Assembly: GCF_900215485.1 (NCBI RefSeq)
Contig: NZ_OCMZ01000002.1
Span: 744,001 to 808,000 of the forward strand
Direction of reading: 5' to 3'
Origin: Nitrosovibrio sp. Nv4
Lineage (GTDB): Bacteria; Pseudomonadota; Gammaproteobacteria; Burkholderiales; Nitrosomonadaceae
DNA length: 64,000 nucleotides
Shown here: positions 36,209 through 45,978 of the stretch, one piece after another
How the letters are laid out: each line of letters opens with the position of its first letter
How positions within the stretch are numbered: the stretch's first letter is position 1
The notes under the pieces: generated by a model
The model's database searches: none
The model's input: the letters and a program-made list of their open reading frames with translations, nothing else
Told to the model about the DNA's origin: nothing
Program-made: the position numbers and the translations under genes

Positions 36209-36288
36209 GTCATTCCCGCGAAAGCGGATTGTTCCGTCATTCCCGCGAAGGCGGCAATCACCCTTGCTTCGTCATTCCCGCGAAAGCG
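36209..36288. repeat. Cluster of REP-like palindromic repeats
   Basis: Three partial copies of a repeat beginning GTCATTCCCGCGAA(A/G)GCG lie at 36209-36228, 36236-36255 and 36270-36288. The full unit, seen when the IS is removed, contains ATTCCCGC-GAAA-GCGGGAAT, an 8-bp stem with a GAAA loop. The third copy is split by the IS and continues at 37599. An inverted copy lies at about 37638-37663. These resemble dispersed bacterial REP/RAYT-type intergenic repeats; no RAYT gene is in the window. Confidence 0.8.
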
Positions 36289-36328
36289 CACTGCTGTCCG
36301 GAATAAATTTATCCATAAATCTGGAAAG

Positions 36329-36393
36329 GGTTGCAGGCATTGGTTTAAAGGGTTAAAACCCTGTTTGCCAACTTAAAAACCAAACCTGCAACC
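36329..36393 (+). promoter_or_regulatory. Hairpin immediately before the transposase start codon
   Basis: GGTTGCAGG (36329-36337) plus TTGGTTT (36340-36346) pair with AAACCAA (36377-36383) plus CCTGCAACC (36385-36393), the last base before the ATG. An inner AGGGTT/AACCCT stem extends it. In IS10/IS50-type elements a hairpin at the start region limits transposase translation from read-through transcripts. The same purpose is likely here (inference). Confidence 0.6.
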
Positions 36394-37566
36394 ATGTTTA
36401 GGATAAGCCGATTTCAGGAATTAATGAAGGGGTTATCGCGTGGAGCGTTCGATCGCATTGTCGAGCAGCATCAAGCGGACAAATACAGCAAGAAATTCCG
36501 TTGCTGGGACCAACTGCTGACGATGGTATATGGCCAATTAAGCGGAGCAGGCAGCCTGCGGCAAGTGGAGGCGGGTTTTAATAGTCACATTGCTCACCAC
36601 TATCACCTCGATACCGGCTGCATCAAGCGCTCCACCCTGGCTGATGCCAACGGCAAGCGCAAGGAAGCGGTGTTTGCCGACACCGCGCAGTTACTGATGG
36701 GACAGGCATCACGGCAAATGCGCAAGCAGGTCAAACAATTGCTGTATCTGCTGGATTCGACCTCGATCACACTCAAAGGAGCAAAGTTTGATACCTGGAC
36801 ATTGGAGAATCGCACTCGCAATACCCAAGGCATCAAGCTGCACGTGCTGTTGGCTTCAGAGCCGCATGCGCCGGTCTGGCACGACTTCAGTGCTGCCAAC
36901 GTCAACGATGTAGAAAAAGCTATCGCTGTGCCACTGCGGGAGGGGGCATTGTATGTGTTTGACAAAGGCTACTGCGACTACAACTGGTGGCATCGGATCG
37001 ATGCGGCAGGGGCAAAATTCGTCACCCGCTTCAAACGCAATGCTGCGTTACGGGTCGAGCAGGAACTGCCTATCCCGCCGGAAGCTGCGCCCATCGTGCT
37101 GCAGGACCGGATCGTGCGCTTCAAGCACAAGCATCCACGCGGTGGCTGCGTGAACCTCTACGACAAGCCGCTGCGCTACATCAGTATTGCCAGATGCGAC
37201 AAGCCAATACCCCTGATATTGGCGACCAACGACCTGCGCAGCACGGCACTGGAAATTGCGCAGCGCTATCAGGGTCGCTGGCAAGTCGAACTGTTCTTCA
37301 AATGGATCAAACAGCATTTGAAGATCAAGCAATTTCTCGGATGCAGTGAAAACGCCGTGCGCATCCAGATATTGACCGCGCTCATCAGCTATTTGCTGGT
37401 AGTGCTCTATAAACAGGTGCAGGGCTTGAAGCAGAGCCTATGGGAGTGCCTGTGCCTGATTCGCGCCACGCTATTTCAGCGTCCCGATATCGACGTTTCT
37501 TTATATCGAAGGCGACGATCCCGGCTTGAACAATTGGCACAGGTACAGATAGGGCTGTTCTCATGA
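36394..37566 (+). CDS. IS4-family DDE transposase
   Basis: This 390-residue transposase has the DUF4372 N-terminal domain (FDRIVEQHQADKYSKKFRCWDQLLTMVYGQLSG) and a DDE catalytic core. The first Asp is in LLDSTSI (about 119), the second in YVFDKGYCDYNW (about 189), and the glutamate lies in the YREK signature YQGRWQVELFFKWIKQ (about 300). All are intact and the frame is unbroken, so the element may still be active. It lacks a clear ribosome binding site and is preceded by a hairpin. Confidence 0.95.
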   Translation: MFRISRFQELMKGLSRGAFDRIVEQHQADKYSKKFRCWDQLLTMVYGQLSGAGSLRQVEAGFNSHIAHHYHLDTGCIKRSTLADANGKRKEAVFADTAQLLMGQASRQMRKQVKQLLYLLDSTSITLKGAKFDTWTLENRTRNTQGIKLHVLLASEPHAPVWHDFSAANVNDVEKAIAVPLREGALYVFDKGYCDYNWWHRIDAAGAKFVTRFKRNAALRVEQELPIPPEAAPIVLQDRIVRFKHKHPRGGCVNLYDKPLRYISIARCDKPIPLILATNDLRSTALEIAQRYQGRWQVELFFKWIKQHLKIKQFLGCSENAVRIQILTALISYLLVVLYKQVQGLKQSLWECLCLIRATLFQRPDIDVSLYRRRRSRLEQLAQVQIGLFS

Positions 37567-37637
37567 ATTTGTCAACAGATTTATTCCGGACAGCAGTGCG
37601 CGAAAGCGGGAATCCAGCTGTTAGCTTTTAAAAAACA

Positions 37638-37663
37638 TGGATTCCCGCTTTCGCGGGAATGAA
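37638..37663. repeat. REP-like palindrome, inverted copy
   Basis: ATTCCCGCTTTCGCGGGAAT (37641-37660) is the reverse complement of the repeat unit hit by the IS 35 bp upstream. It forms an 8-bp stem with a 4-nt loop. With the restored target copy it makes a facing pair of palindromes, as in REP doublets. Confidence 0.75.
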
Positions 37664-37893
37664 GGAGCAAGGGGTGCCAGTTATACGCATTCTTTTGCCG
37701 AAGGCTCGTTCAGGCAGGTCAGTTTGGCTGGCACGAGCGTGCTGGACGTGCTTCACTTTGAAGGAGATGAACTGCTGGTCAATCTCAGCATAAAATCGAC
37801 CTCGTGCTGACAGGATTTTGAGCACCCCAAACCCTGAGGGATCGCTTCTCAGACGAGACTCGAAATTGGAAAAGGTCAGTATGAACAAACCGA

Positions 37894-37971
<78 letters not shown>

Positions 37972-38122
37972 AAACTATCTACCCCGTGCTTCTTCGCTCA
38001 TGGCGATTCGCGTCCGAGTACGTGGGCAGCAATTGTACGCAGGAAGGGATTTCCGAGCAAATCCAAATTTTTCGATGCGACCGATACTATTCAAACTGGA
38101 GATGCGCAGCACCAGGAACATC

Positions 38123-39091
38123 TCAATAATTTCGCGCTACCGCAAACGTACTCAGCTGTAACAAACTTTCCTTGTAATCGGAATCAGGCAACAATGAAAT
38201 CGTTGCGGAAGCCGTCTCGGATTCGGCTTGCGCCCTCTGCCGGGCATAATCCAGTGCGCCGGTCTGCTGGATAACTTCTAAAACTGGCTGAAACCCGCCT
38301 TCCCCGCCCTGCTCTATTGCACGTCGTATTATCCCTGCCTGCGCGCTTGACCCTGTTCTCATCGCATAAATAAGAGGAAGCGTGGGCTTGCCTTCAGCCA
38401 GATCGTCTCCCAGATTCTTGCCGGTTTCGTGATAATCCCCGGAGTAATCCAGCATGTCATCGGTTAATTGGAACGCTGTGCCGAGATGCATGCCGTAAGC
38501 GGCCATCGCCTCCTCCTCCGCCAAGGTGGCATTGCCGAGGATCGCGCCGAGCCGCGTCGCCGCCTCGAACAGCTTGGCAGTTTTATAACGGATTACCCGC
38601 AGGTAATTCTCCTCGTCAACATCGGGATCACGGCAGTTCAGCAACTGCAGCACTTCGCCCTCGGCTATGGTATTCGTGGCGTCCGCCAGTACCCGCATGA
38701 CGCGCATGTTGTCCACTTCAACCATCATCTGAAACGCGCGGGAGTATAGAAAGTCGCCGACCAGCACGCTGGCGGCATTTCCGAACAGGGCATTTGCGGT
38801 CGCCTTGCTGCGCCGCAATTCGGAAGCATCAACCACGTCGTCATGCAGCAGAGTCGCGGTATGAATGAACTCCACGATTGCCGCGAGATTGTAATGATAT
38901 TTTCCGGCATAGCGGAAAGCACCGGCGGAGAGGATTACCAGCGAGGGTCGCAAGCGTTTCCCGCCGCTGTTGATAATGTATTCGCTTACCTGCCGGATGA
39001 GCGCCACTTCGGAGTGGAGTTTCTCGCGGATAACGGTATCGACCGCCCCCATATCCTGGGCGATAAGGCTTCTTATACGTTCAATTGACAC
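38123..39091 (-). CDS. ispB: Octaprenyl diphosphate synthase
   Basis: This 322-residue trans-prenyltransferase makes the C40 side chain of ubiquinone. Both aspartate-rich motifs are present: DDVVD at 84-88 and DDMLD in QLTDDMLDYSGD at about 210. GGKRLRP near residue 43 binds diphosphate. The start is GTG at 39091 (MSIERIRSLI) with AGGA 7 nt upstream; the open frame to 39181 adds unrelated sequence. It is divergent from rplU-rpmA, the usual betaproteobacterial arrangement. The length matches E. coli IspB (323). Confidence 0.95.
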   Translation of the reverse strand: MSIERIRSLIAQDMGAVDTVIREKLHSEVALIRQVSEYIINSGGKRLRPSLVILSAGAFRYAGKYHYNLAAIVEFIHTATLLHDDVVDASELRRSKATANALFGNAASVLVGDFLYSRAFQMMVEVDNMRVMRVLADATNTIAEGEVLQLLNCRDPDVDEENYLRVIRYKTAKLFEAATRLGAILGNATLAEEEAMAAYGMHLGTAFQLTDDMLDYSGDYHETGKNLGDDLAEGKPTLPLIYAMRTGSSAQAGIIRRAIEQGGEGGFQPVLEVIQQTGALDYARQRAQAESETASATISLLPDSDYKESLLQLSTFAVARNY

Positions 39092-39201
39092 AGAGGTTCC
39101 TGCAAAAAAGATGCCATGGTAGAAACGTCCCTGCCAACGTGTCAAGTTCGGCAATCGGGACCTCCCGGCATTTTGACACAAAACTCATCCGCAACAGTCC
39201 T

Positions 39202-39230
39202 TTGACGTTGTATAGGGGACTATGTATAAT
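39202..39230 (+). promoter_or_regulatory. Sigma70 promoter of rplU-rpmA
   Basis: TTGACG (39202-39207), a 17-bp spacer and a consensus TATAAT (39225-39230) lie about 55 nt before the rplU start codon. This near-consensus pair fits the strong expression of a ribosomal protein operon. Confidence 0.85.
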
Positions 39231-39284
39231 TCGCGCTTACTCTTTTCAGGGTGCTTTCACAAGAGAGCAATAGGGAATCCAAAC

Positions 39285-39596
39285 ATGTATGCAATCATCA
39301 AAACCGGCGGAAAGCAGTACCGTGTCGAGGCCGGGCTAAAACTCAAAATAGAACAGATACCGGCGGACATCGGGAGCGAACTCTCGATTGATCAGGTGCT
39401 GATGGTTGCTGATGGCGACAATGTCTCCGTGGGCAAGCCTCTGCTAAGCGGCGCGTCGGTCCAGGCAACGGTGCTGGAGCAGGGCAGACACGACAAGATA
39501 CGTATTTTCAAGATGAAGCGGCGCAAACACTACCAGAAACATCAAGGCCACCGGCAGAATTACACCGAAATTCAGATTACCGGCATTTCGGTATAG
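39285..39596 (+). CDS. rplU: 50S ribosomal protein L21
   Basis: This 103-residue protein has the typical start [17 protein letters not shown] and the C-terminal [21 protein letters not shown] that binds 23S rRNA. The frame is open upstream to 39222, but the conserved N-terminus fixes the start at 39285. It is the first gene of rplU-rpmA, 12 nt before rpmA. Confidence 0.98.
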   Translation: MYAIIKTGGKQYRVEAGLKLKIEQIPADIGSELSIDQVLMVADGDNVSVGKPLLSGASVQATVLEQGRHDKIRIFKMKRRKHYQKHQGHRQNYTEIQITGISV

Positions 39597-39608
39597 GGAG
39601 AGTTTACC

Positions 39609-39866
39609 ATGGCACATAAAAAGGCAGGCGGCAGTTCCAGAAATGGCCGCGATTCGAATTCCAAGCGTTTGGGCGTAAAAACCTTTGGCGGCGAGCTGAT
39701 CCCGGCTGGAAGCATCATCATTCGTCAACGTGGCACGAGGGTTCATGCCGGCGAGAATGTTGGAATGGGCAAGGACCACACGTTGTTTGCCAAGGTTGAC
39801 GGCAAAGTAAACTTCAGCACGAAAGGTGCGCAGCAACGAAAAACAGTGAGCGTCATACCGGTATAA
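39609..39866 (+). CDS. rpmA: 50S ribosomal protein L27
   Basis: This 85-residue protein opens [22 protein letters not shown], the flexible N-terminal tail that reaches the peptidyl transferase centre. The [21 protein letters not shown] segment follows. It needs no N-terminal processing, as is usual in proteobacteria. AGGGAGA precedes the ATG. A terminator separates it from obgE. Confidence 0.98.
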   Translation: MAHKKAGGSSRNGRDSNSKRLGVKTFGGELIPAGSIIIRQRGTRVHAGENVGMGKDHTLFAKVDGKVNFSTKGAQQRKTVSVIPV

Positions 39867-39872
39867 TTTTAA

Positions 39873-41039
<1,167 letters not shown>

Positions 41040-41066
41040 CCCCGGCAGGGTCTTCTTCTAAAGCCT

Positions 41067-42332
41067 TTATTCGGTTTTTGCGAGCATTTTCTTTCGTACC
41101 CAGCGTTTCTTCTGCCAGATGATCACGCCGGTAATGGAGAGCATCGCTACCAGCAGCCCCATTGCTGAAATGAAAATGCGTCCGGGCAGGCCGATGATGC
41201 GGCCGGAGTGCAAAGGGAACTGGGCCTGCATGAAGATGTCTCCCGCACTGCCGGTACCGGGTATTTTAAGCCCAGCGAGGTCTCCAGTCCTGCCGTCGAA
41301 GTACAGGGATGGATTACCCAGCCCGACATCGCCATGCTCGTGCCCCGGTTCAAAGAATGTTACCCCATAAATTCCATGCTCCGGCACATAAAATATCCCG
41401 CCTGGAGGGGCACTCCAGCCGAGCTTTCCAGCTTCCGCAATGGCAAGCTGGAGAATATGGCGCCGGCCGACTACCGGTTCGATGGGCTGGTCCGGTGGAC
41501 TGGGGGTACCCGTAAAAGGGCTCGGCGTTAGCGTCGAGAATAGCGACACCAGCGGTCGCATTACCTGCCGATTGAGGTTCATCGAGACAGCGGTGACCGC
41601 GAGAAGCAGCAGAAATCCCCACACCCAGACTCCACCGGAGCGGTGCAAGTCAAAATTCAGCTTTGAACGCCCCTGCCGCCAACGGAATGCAAACGATTTA
41701 GGCCACGCGCTCGCATTGGGAAATGAAATCCACAGTGCGATGAAGCAATCCAGAGCCCAGACCATTGCCAGAATACCCATGAACAAGATGCCAAGCTCAA
41801 CACCGAATCCATCGGGGATGTGCATGCTGTAGTGCAACTTGTACAGGAAAGGAAGCAGGTTCTCACGACTGAGCGAAATCTCCCCCCACATCCGTTTTCC
41901 TCGTACTTCCCCATCCACGGGATCAAGCGCAACATTGTTGAAGTTGAGCTCGAGCGCTTTGCCTGTGGCCGGATCCAGGCGCGGGCTCACCGCGAGGCCG
42001 AGATTGTGCCCGGGCTCGATCGTCAACGGCAGCCAGGTTATCAGCAACCGTGGGTCGGCCGCTTCCAGTTGTTCGGCGAGTACCAACGGGGACCGGGGAA
42101 CACCTTCGCTTTGCGCTTCAAATAAATCCGGATTGAGCCACTCATCCAGTTCATGGTCCCATGAGATGATCGCTCCGGTAAACCCGGAAATGAACAGGAA
42201 TGCAGCCAGAAAAAGTCCGGTCCAACGATGCATCAGGACAAAAATATTGCGGCCGATAGACCGTTTGCCAGCCGCTTGTCTCGCCGGTGAACCGACTGAG
42301 TCAGGCATCGCAGATGCGATAATTCGTTTCAC
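41067..42332 (-). CDS. PepSY-associated transmembrane protein (PiuB-like, siderophore locus)
   Basis: This 421-residue protein has the PepSY_TM layout: N-terminal helix with HRWTGLFLAAFLFISGFTGAIISWDHELDEWLNP, a periplasmic PepSY-like region, two central helices around FLYKLHYSMHIPDG and IALWISFPN, HRSGGVWVWGFLLLLAVTAVSMN, and a last helix before the basic C-terminus. The paired HRW/LHY/HRS histidines resemble haem-binding positions of related iron-uptake reductases. Such proteins are iron-regulated and thought to reduce ferric siderophores at the inner membrane. It begins 4 nt after the exporter stop, so the two are co-transcribed. Confidence 0.82.
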   Translation of the reverse strand: MKRIIASAMPDSVGSPARQAAGKRSIGRNIFVLMHRWTGLFLAAFLFISGFTGAIISWDHELDEWLNPDLFEAQSEGVPRSPLVLAEQLEAADPRLLITWLPLTIEPGHNLGLAVSPRLDPATGKALELNFNNVALDPVDGEVRGKRMWGEISLSRENLLPFLYKLHYSMHIPDGFGVELGILFMGILAMVWALDCFIALWISFPNASAWPKSFAFRWRQGRSKLNFDLHRSGGVWVWGFLLLLAVTAVSMNLNRQVMRPLVSLFSTLTPSPFTGTPSPPDQPIEPVVGRRHILQLAIAEAGKLGWSAPPGGIFYVPEHGIYGVTFFEPGHEHGDVGLGNPSLYFDGRTGDLAGLKIPGTGSAGDIFMQAQFPLHSGRIIGLPGRIFISAMGLLVAMLSITGVIIWQKKRWVRKKMLAKTE

Positions 42333-42336
42333 GGCG

Positions 42337-44010
42337 TTAAATTATGCTGTCAAGCGCTAGCGAAGGCGTCGTGCCGCTGTTTTTTGTCGCACTGTCTTTC
42401 ATTGGTCCCCGGCTATTGAAGGTCAAACATCCGCTTTCCATGCGCACAAGGCGGTCGGCGAGATGGAAGTAACGATCGTCATGCGAGATCACGAGTACAG
42501 CCTTACCCATCGCGCGAAGTTCCGGGAGCAGTTCGCGGTAAAACACTTCCTTGAATACGGGATCCTGATCCGCTGCCCACTCGTCGAAGATAAAAAACGG
42601 GCGATTTTCCAGATAGGCAACGACCAAAGCCAGACGCTTGCGCTGCCCTTGCGAGAGCGCGAGGGTGGTAAAAGCACCATTCTGCACCTTAACCTTGTTT
42701 TGCAAATGCAGTTTGGCCAAAAGATTGTTACCCTCGCTATCCAGATCAGCCCTGCCTGTTTCAAGCAAGCGGTCGAAAAGATGGAAATCGGAAAAAACCG
42801 TCGAAAAAAGCTGCCTGTAACGGTCACGATTGCTCTCATCCACCACGTCGCCGTTGAGAATTATCCGGCCTTCCTCCGGCGGATAAAGCCCGACCAGGAG
42901 CTTGGCCAAAGTGGTCTTGCCGCTGCCATTGCCGCCAACGAGAAAAGTGATCTCTCCCGGATGAAAATCGAGATCGATCGGACCCAGCGTAAAGAACTCA
43001 TCGCTCTGTTCATGATAATACCGGTGCAACACACCCTGAAGCAGGATGGACTGCAACCCAGGGGGGGAAGAACTATCGGACTCTATCTCCAATGTGGTCA
43101 TCTCCCGTGTTATTTCTTCTATTCTCTCCGCGGAAACCTTGGCCAGGTTGGCGCGCGGAATATGCAATAGAAGCGCTTCGAGCGGACCCACCATGTAGAC
43201 GAATACCAGCGCATAGCCCGTCATGATCAAAGCTCGATCGGGTCCGTCACTTACCAGGGCAAATAATACCATCCCAACAAACGCATAAAGCAGGAATTGC
43301 GCCCAACCACCAGAAGCAACGAAGACCGACATCCCAAAGGTCCTTTCACGGCGCACGGTTTCAATCGAGCTCGCGAGCACGTCATCATAAAACGCCTTTC
43401 GTTTTTTTTGGTTCAAGCGAAGTTCCTTGGCCCCATCTGTGAGGGAACGAAAGTAGGAAAATAACTTGTCCTGTTCCAGGGACGCATTATTGAGGTGGCG
43501 TATTGCGCGCAAATGCGCTAAATGGTACCCCACGGAGCCCAAGCCGACTACGATAATAGCAAGCAGGAACACTTGCGACGAGAGCCACGCCATATACAGA
43601 AGACACCCAGCGACGATGACGGCGTTCATCAGGATTACTGGAAAGCTGACAAAAAATTCCGCTACGCGGGTGCAATGCTCAGCCAGGACCGATTGTATGC
43701 GAGCGGCGCCGACAGTCTCGAGATTACGGTAATCAGCTGCCAGAACCTTTCTCGCGACAAAGCTGCGCAGGTCTGCGTGCGCGCGCTGGCCCAGGCGCTC
43801 AAAAAGAATCGCAGCGCCGACATAACTTAGCATTACCGCAACGGCGGTAGCAATGAACGTTGGCGCCATTGTTCCACTTTCCTGCTCTGTCGCGGTGAGC
43901 GCAGAACTGATCTGCGCAACCAGAAAAACGCTGCAAGCACCGTGAAACACGGTCACCAATGAAGCACCCGCCAACAATATCCGTGATTGGTTGATAAGAT
44001 ACTTGAGCAT
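42337..44010 (-). CDS. Cyclic-peptide/siderophore ABC exporter (PvdE/SyrD family)
   Basis: This 557-residue protein joins an ABC membrane domain (six helices, about 1-310) to an ATPase domain (Walker A VGGNGSGKTTLAKLL at about 367, signature LSQGQRKRLAL, Walker B FFIFDEWAADQDP, H-loop VISHDD). The DEWAADQDP ending after Walker B is typical of the PvdE/SyrD group, which exports pyoverdine precursors and lipopeptides to the periplasm. It lies between the PepSY gene and the divergent formyltransferase gene, so it is the likely exporter of the product made by the PKS-NRPS in this locus. Confidence 0.9.
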   Translation of the reverse strand: MLKYLINQSRILLAGASLVTVFHGACSVFLVAQISSALTATEQESGTMAPTFIATAVAVMLSYVGAAILFERLGQRAHADLRSFVARKVLAADYRNLETVGAARIQSVLAEHCTRVAEFFVSFPVILMNAVIVAGCLLYMAWLSSQVFLLAIIVVGLGSVGYHLAHLRAIRHLNNASLEQDKLFSYFRSLTDGAKELRLNQKKRKAFYDDVLASSIETVRRERTFGMSVFVASGGWAQFLLYAFVGMVLFALVSDGPDRALIMTGYALVFVYMVGPLEALLLHIPRANLAKVSAERIEEITREMTTLEIESDSSSPPGLQSILLQGVLHRYYHEQSDEFFTLGPIDLDFHPGEITFLVGGNGSGKTTLAKLLVGLYPPEEGRIILNGDVVDESNRDRYRQLFSTVFSDFHLFDRLLETGRADLDSEGNNLLAKLHLQNKVKVQNGAFTTLALSQGQRKRLALVVAYLENRPFFIFDEWAADQDPVFKEVFYRELLPELRAMGKAVLVISHDDRYFHLADRLVRMESGCLTFNSRGPMKDSATKNSGTTPSLALDSII

Positions 44011-44184
44011 GGCTCTCTCGCAATATAGTGATAGTGAAGAGACGAACCAGTATCGTAAATATTTATGAGCCGGTCTGAGTACCCCAAATCACTTTTGGCG
44101 AAAATCTTCACCAGGGGACACTAAACATTGTAGGTCGCAAATCGTCTTGAACGTAACGCACAACCTCATGGCGATTGCACGGAC

Positions 44185-45093
44185 ATGTCGAAAACGAAGC
44201 TTGCCTACATCTGTTCATTCAGGAACGCCGCGGCCGACAAGGCCGGGCAGTACGTCGAGTACAAGGGAGAGCGGCGGTACATGAAGTCCCCGCTCGAGTA
44301 CCTGGTCGAGGCTCTGAACGGGACGAAACTCGGTGCGGCCTATTCCCTGGAAGCGGTGATTTTCGACGACGACGAGGGATCGGCGCGGGATCGTGAGAAG
44401 GTCAAGGAGTACGGGTTCTTTTGCCGGCCGGGCGGGCTGTGGTTCTATCCCCCGGATCTCGAGGTACAGGGCCAGCGCCTGAACGATCTTCTCCACGGGG
44501 TTCCGTCCGTCTATCGCAGGCTTTCCCTCGATGCTGCCGATCGGCCGGCAGGCAAGAGCGCCTTCGAGGCGTGCCTTCAGGACACGCTGCTGGCCGTGGG
44601 GGCGGAACTCGTCGTGGTGGACGGGTTGCTCATCATCCTGGATGAGCTGGTCCGGCCGGGCACTCCATTCCATCGCAAGATGGTCAACATCCATCCGGGC
44701 ATCACCCGTCTGGACTCGCCCCATGAGCGCCGCGGCGCGTATGCGACGCTGGATGCGCTGTATGGGGCAAGGGGCCTCAAGGTGGTTGATTGGACGACGA
44801 TGGAAACCGCTCCCGTACCCGTGGCGGACATGACGGGTGCATCGTTCCATTACATGGACAACGGCGTCGACTCCGGCGAGGTGATCGTCGACGTCCTCAA
44901 CACGAAGATCAGTCCGCAGGACACCATCCTGGAACTGCGTTGGAACAACTTCAACAACAGCTTGTTTCCGGCGTTGTATCAGGGACTGGCCCAGATGGCA
45001 GGTATGTGTGAGGGAAGCTGGCCGATTCGGAGCATCGAGGGTGAGGGCTGCGATGAACGGGGTGCCATGGATTCGGCTTTCTGGGCCGGATAA
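44185..45093 (+). CDS. N5-hydroxyornithine formyltransferase-like protein (PvdF type)
   Basis: This 302-residue protein has a formyltransferase fold with the catalytic-type motif VNIHPGITRLDSPHERRG (about 171-188; Asn and His as in methionyl-tRNA and GAR formyltransferases) and the downstream Asp in HYMDNGVDSGEVIVD (about 231-236). PvdF-type enzymes move a formyl group from 10-formyl-tetrahydrofolate onto N5-hydroxyornithine to give a hydroxamate. The partner N-hydroxylase gene lies 0.9 kb downstream. The coding sequence is clearly more GC-rich than the neighbouring genes. A remnant of an IS21-like element abuts its 3' end. There is no obvious ribosome binding site. Confidence 0.82.
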   Translation: MSKTKLAYICSFRNAAADKAGQYVEYKGERRYMKSPLEYLVEALNGTKLGAAYSLEAVIFDDDEGSARDREKVKEYGFFCRPGGLWFYPPDLEVQGQRLNDLLHGVPSVYRRLSLDAADRPAGKSAFEACLQDTLLAVGAELVVVDGLLIILDELVRPGTPFHRKMVNIHPGITRLDSPHERRGAYATLDALYGARGLKVVDWTTMETAPVPVADMTGASFHYMDNGVDSGEVIVDVLNTKISPQDTILELRWNNFNNSLFPALYQGLAQMAGMCEGSWPIRSIEGEGCDERGAMDSAFWAG

Positions 45094-45101
45094 GGGAGTG
45101 C

Positions 45102-45420
45102 CTCGGCGATGGTGGAGAGCTTGAGCTGCCCGCAAAGTTCGGCGATACGTTCATGTGCCAGGTTCAGTCGCTACTCCCATGAACGTGCCGTAGAGTGATA
45201 ACGGTGCCGCAGCGGTGAAAGCCAGCTGCGGAAGCGCTCATGCAATTCCTGGCTGCTTGCCGGCTGCTGATTTCGACAAGGCTGAATACGTTGGCCATGC
45301 GCTTTGCAGGGCGATGCACTCCTCGCGCAATTGTTCCCCGGGCCGCTTGCCCGGTGGTGCCATGCGAACGCATATCTGCTACTTCCCGTAGCCAACGCCA
45401 GACCTCGGTATTTGGCCCCC
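45102..45420 (-). pseudogene. Remnant of an IS21-family istA-istB pair
   Basis: On the minus strand, 45102-45167 reads NLAHERIAELCGQLKLSTIAE, closely resembling the N-terminus of one type of IstB helper ATPase. Immediately upstream (45168-45420) lie frame-broken pieces that resemble the end of the IstA transposase, including VWRWLREVADMRSHGTTG and, in another frame, PGEQLREECIALQ. The order istA then istB on one strand is as in IS21. The istB piece is cut off at the formyltransferase gene end. Recognition is by eye only. Confidence 0.5.
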
Positions 45421-45567
45421 TTCAAACCACTCGAAACAGTTCACACGCCAGGAATGGAAGGAATGTGTGAGCGCGCGCTTGAATACCGCATACAGATTTT
45501 TTTCACAGCCTGGAAACAGAAAATAATTGAGCGGCATTGAAAGCAAACCAAACCACAATTGTAAAAA

Positions 45568-45586
45568 ATAATGTTTCTCATTCGTC
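45568..45586 (+). promoter_or_regulatory. Candidate Fur box in the siderophore locus
   Basis: AATAATGTTTCTCATTCGT matches the 19-bp Fur consensus GATAATGATAATCATTATC at about 12-13 positions, including ATAATG in the left half and TCATT in the right half. It lies about 390 bp upstream of the N-hydroxylase gene in an AT-rich stretch. Regulation by Fur would be expected for this locus, but the distance leaves the target promoter open. Confidence 0.4.
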
Positions 45587-45978
45587 TTTAAGCAGAATGA
45601 CCACCATAAGGGATCGAACTGGCGGTTCGCAATTGGCACCTATTCGCACTGGAAACACAACCGTTGGCTGGGAACTGATAGATGGGACATTTACATGAGC
45701 AAGGCCTGAATTTGCAGCGCTGTGCTACGCCTTTTACAAGTGGTCCCGACCAGGTCACTCATGTATCGAGCTGTGATGGCGGCAGACTGCTGTTGCAATC
45801 CAGGGACGGAGCGGAAATTTCCACGTGATGGCTTCGTCAGCAGGCAGATCAACTAAAACTCGAGTAAACGAACCACGCTGGGGATGCTGTTGCGGGAGCG
45901 CTTCTTCGGACAATGGCTGCGGGTACCGCGGGACGCTGTCGCAACAACCTATTCCACATCTTTATCCTGAGGACAGCT

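Larger units (their letters stand above)
36289..37598 (+). mobile_element. Intact IS4-family insertion sequence with 10-bp target duplication
   Basis: A 1,310-bp element is bounded by inverted repeats CACTGCTGTCCGGAATAAAT (left end 36289, right end 37598), identical over the 20 bases compared. It is flanked by the direct repeat CGCGAAAGCG at 36279-36288 and 37599-37608. A 10-bp duplication suits the IS4 family. The target is the loop and upper stem of a REP-like hairpin. The only gene inside is the transposase. Because the target sequence is itself palindromic, the exact boundary could shift by a base. Confidence 0.88.
45094..45978. other. Gene-free stretch between formyltransferase and N-hydroxylase genes
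   Basis: About 885 bp without an intact gene. The left third (45102-45420) contains IS21-like remnants. The middle holds a candidate Fur box at 45568-45586. The part from about 45600 to 45960 shows no recognisable coding or structural signal; it would be the leader of the N-hydroxylase gene. Confidence 0.5.

Noticed and set aside
36209-36288. The tandem REP-like units as a CRISPR array
   Set aside because: Only three imperfect copies with very short spacers of 7-16 bp, and no cas genes nearby.
37666-37805. Protein-like plus-strand fragment of about 45 codons between the IS and the tRNA
   Set aside because: It has no start signal and no family I recognise; too short to call even as a pseudogene.
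44215-45135. 306-codon minus-strand frame antisense to the formyltransferase gene
   Set aside because: Typical antisense open frame in GC-rich coding DNA; the plus-strand protein has the formyltransferase motifs.
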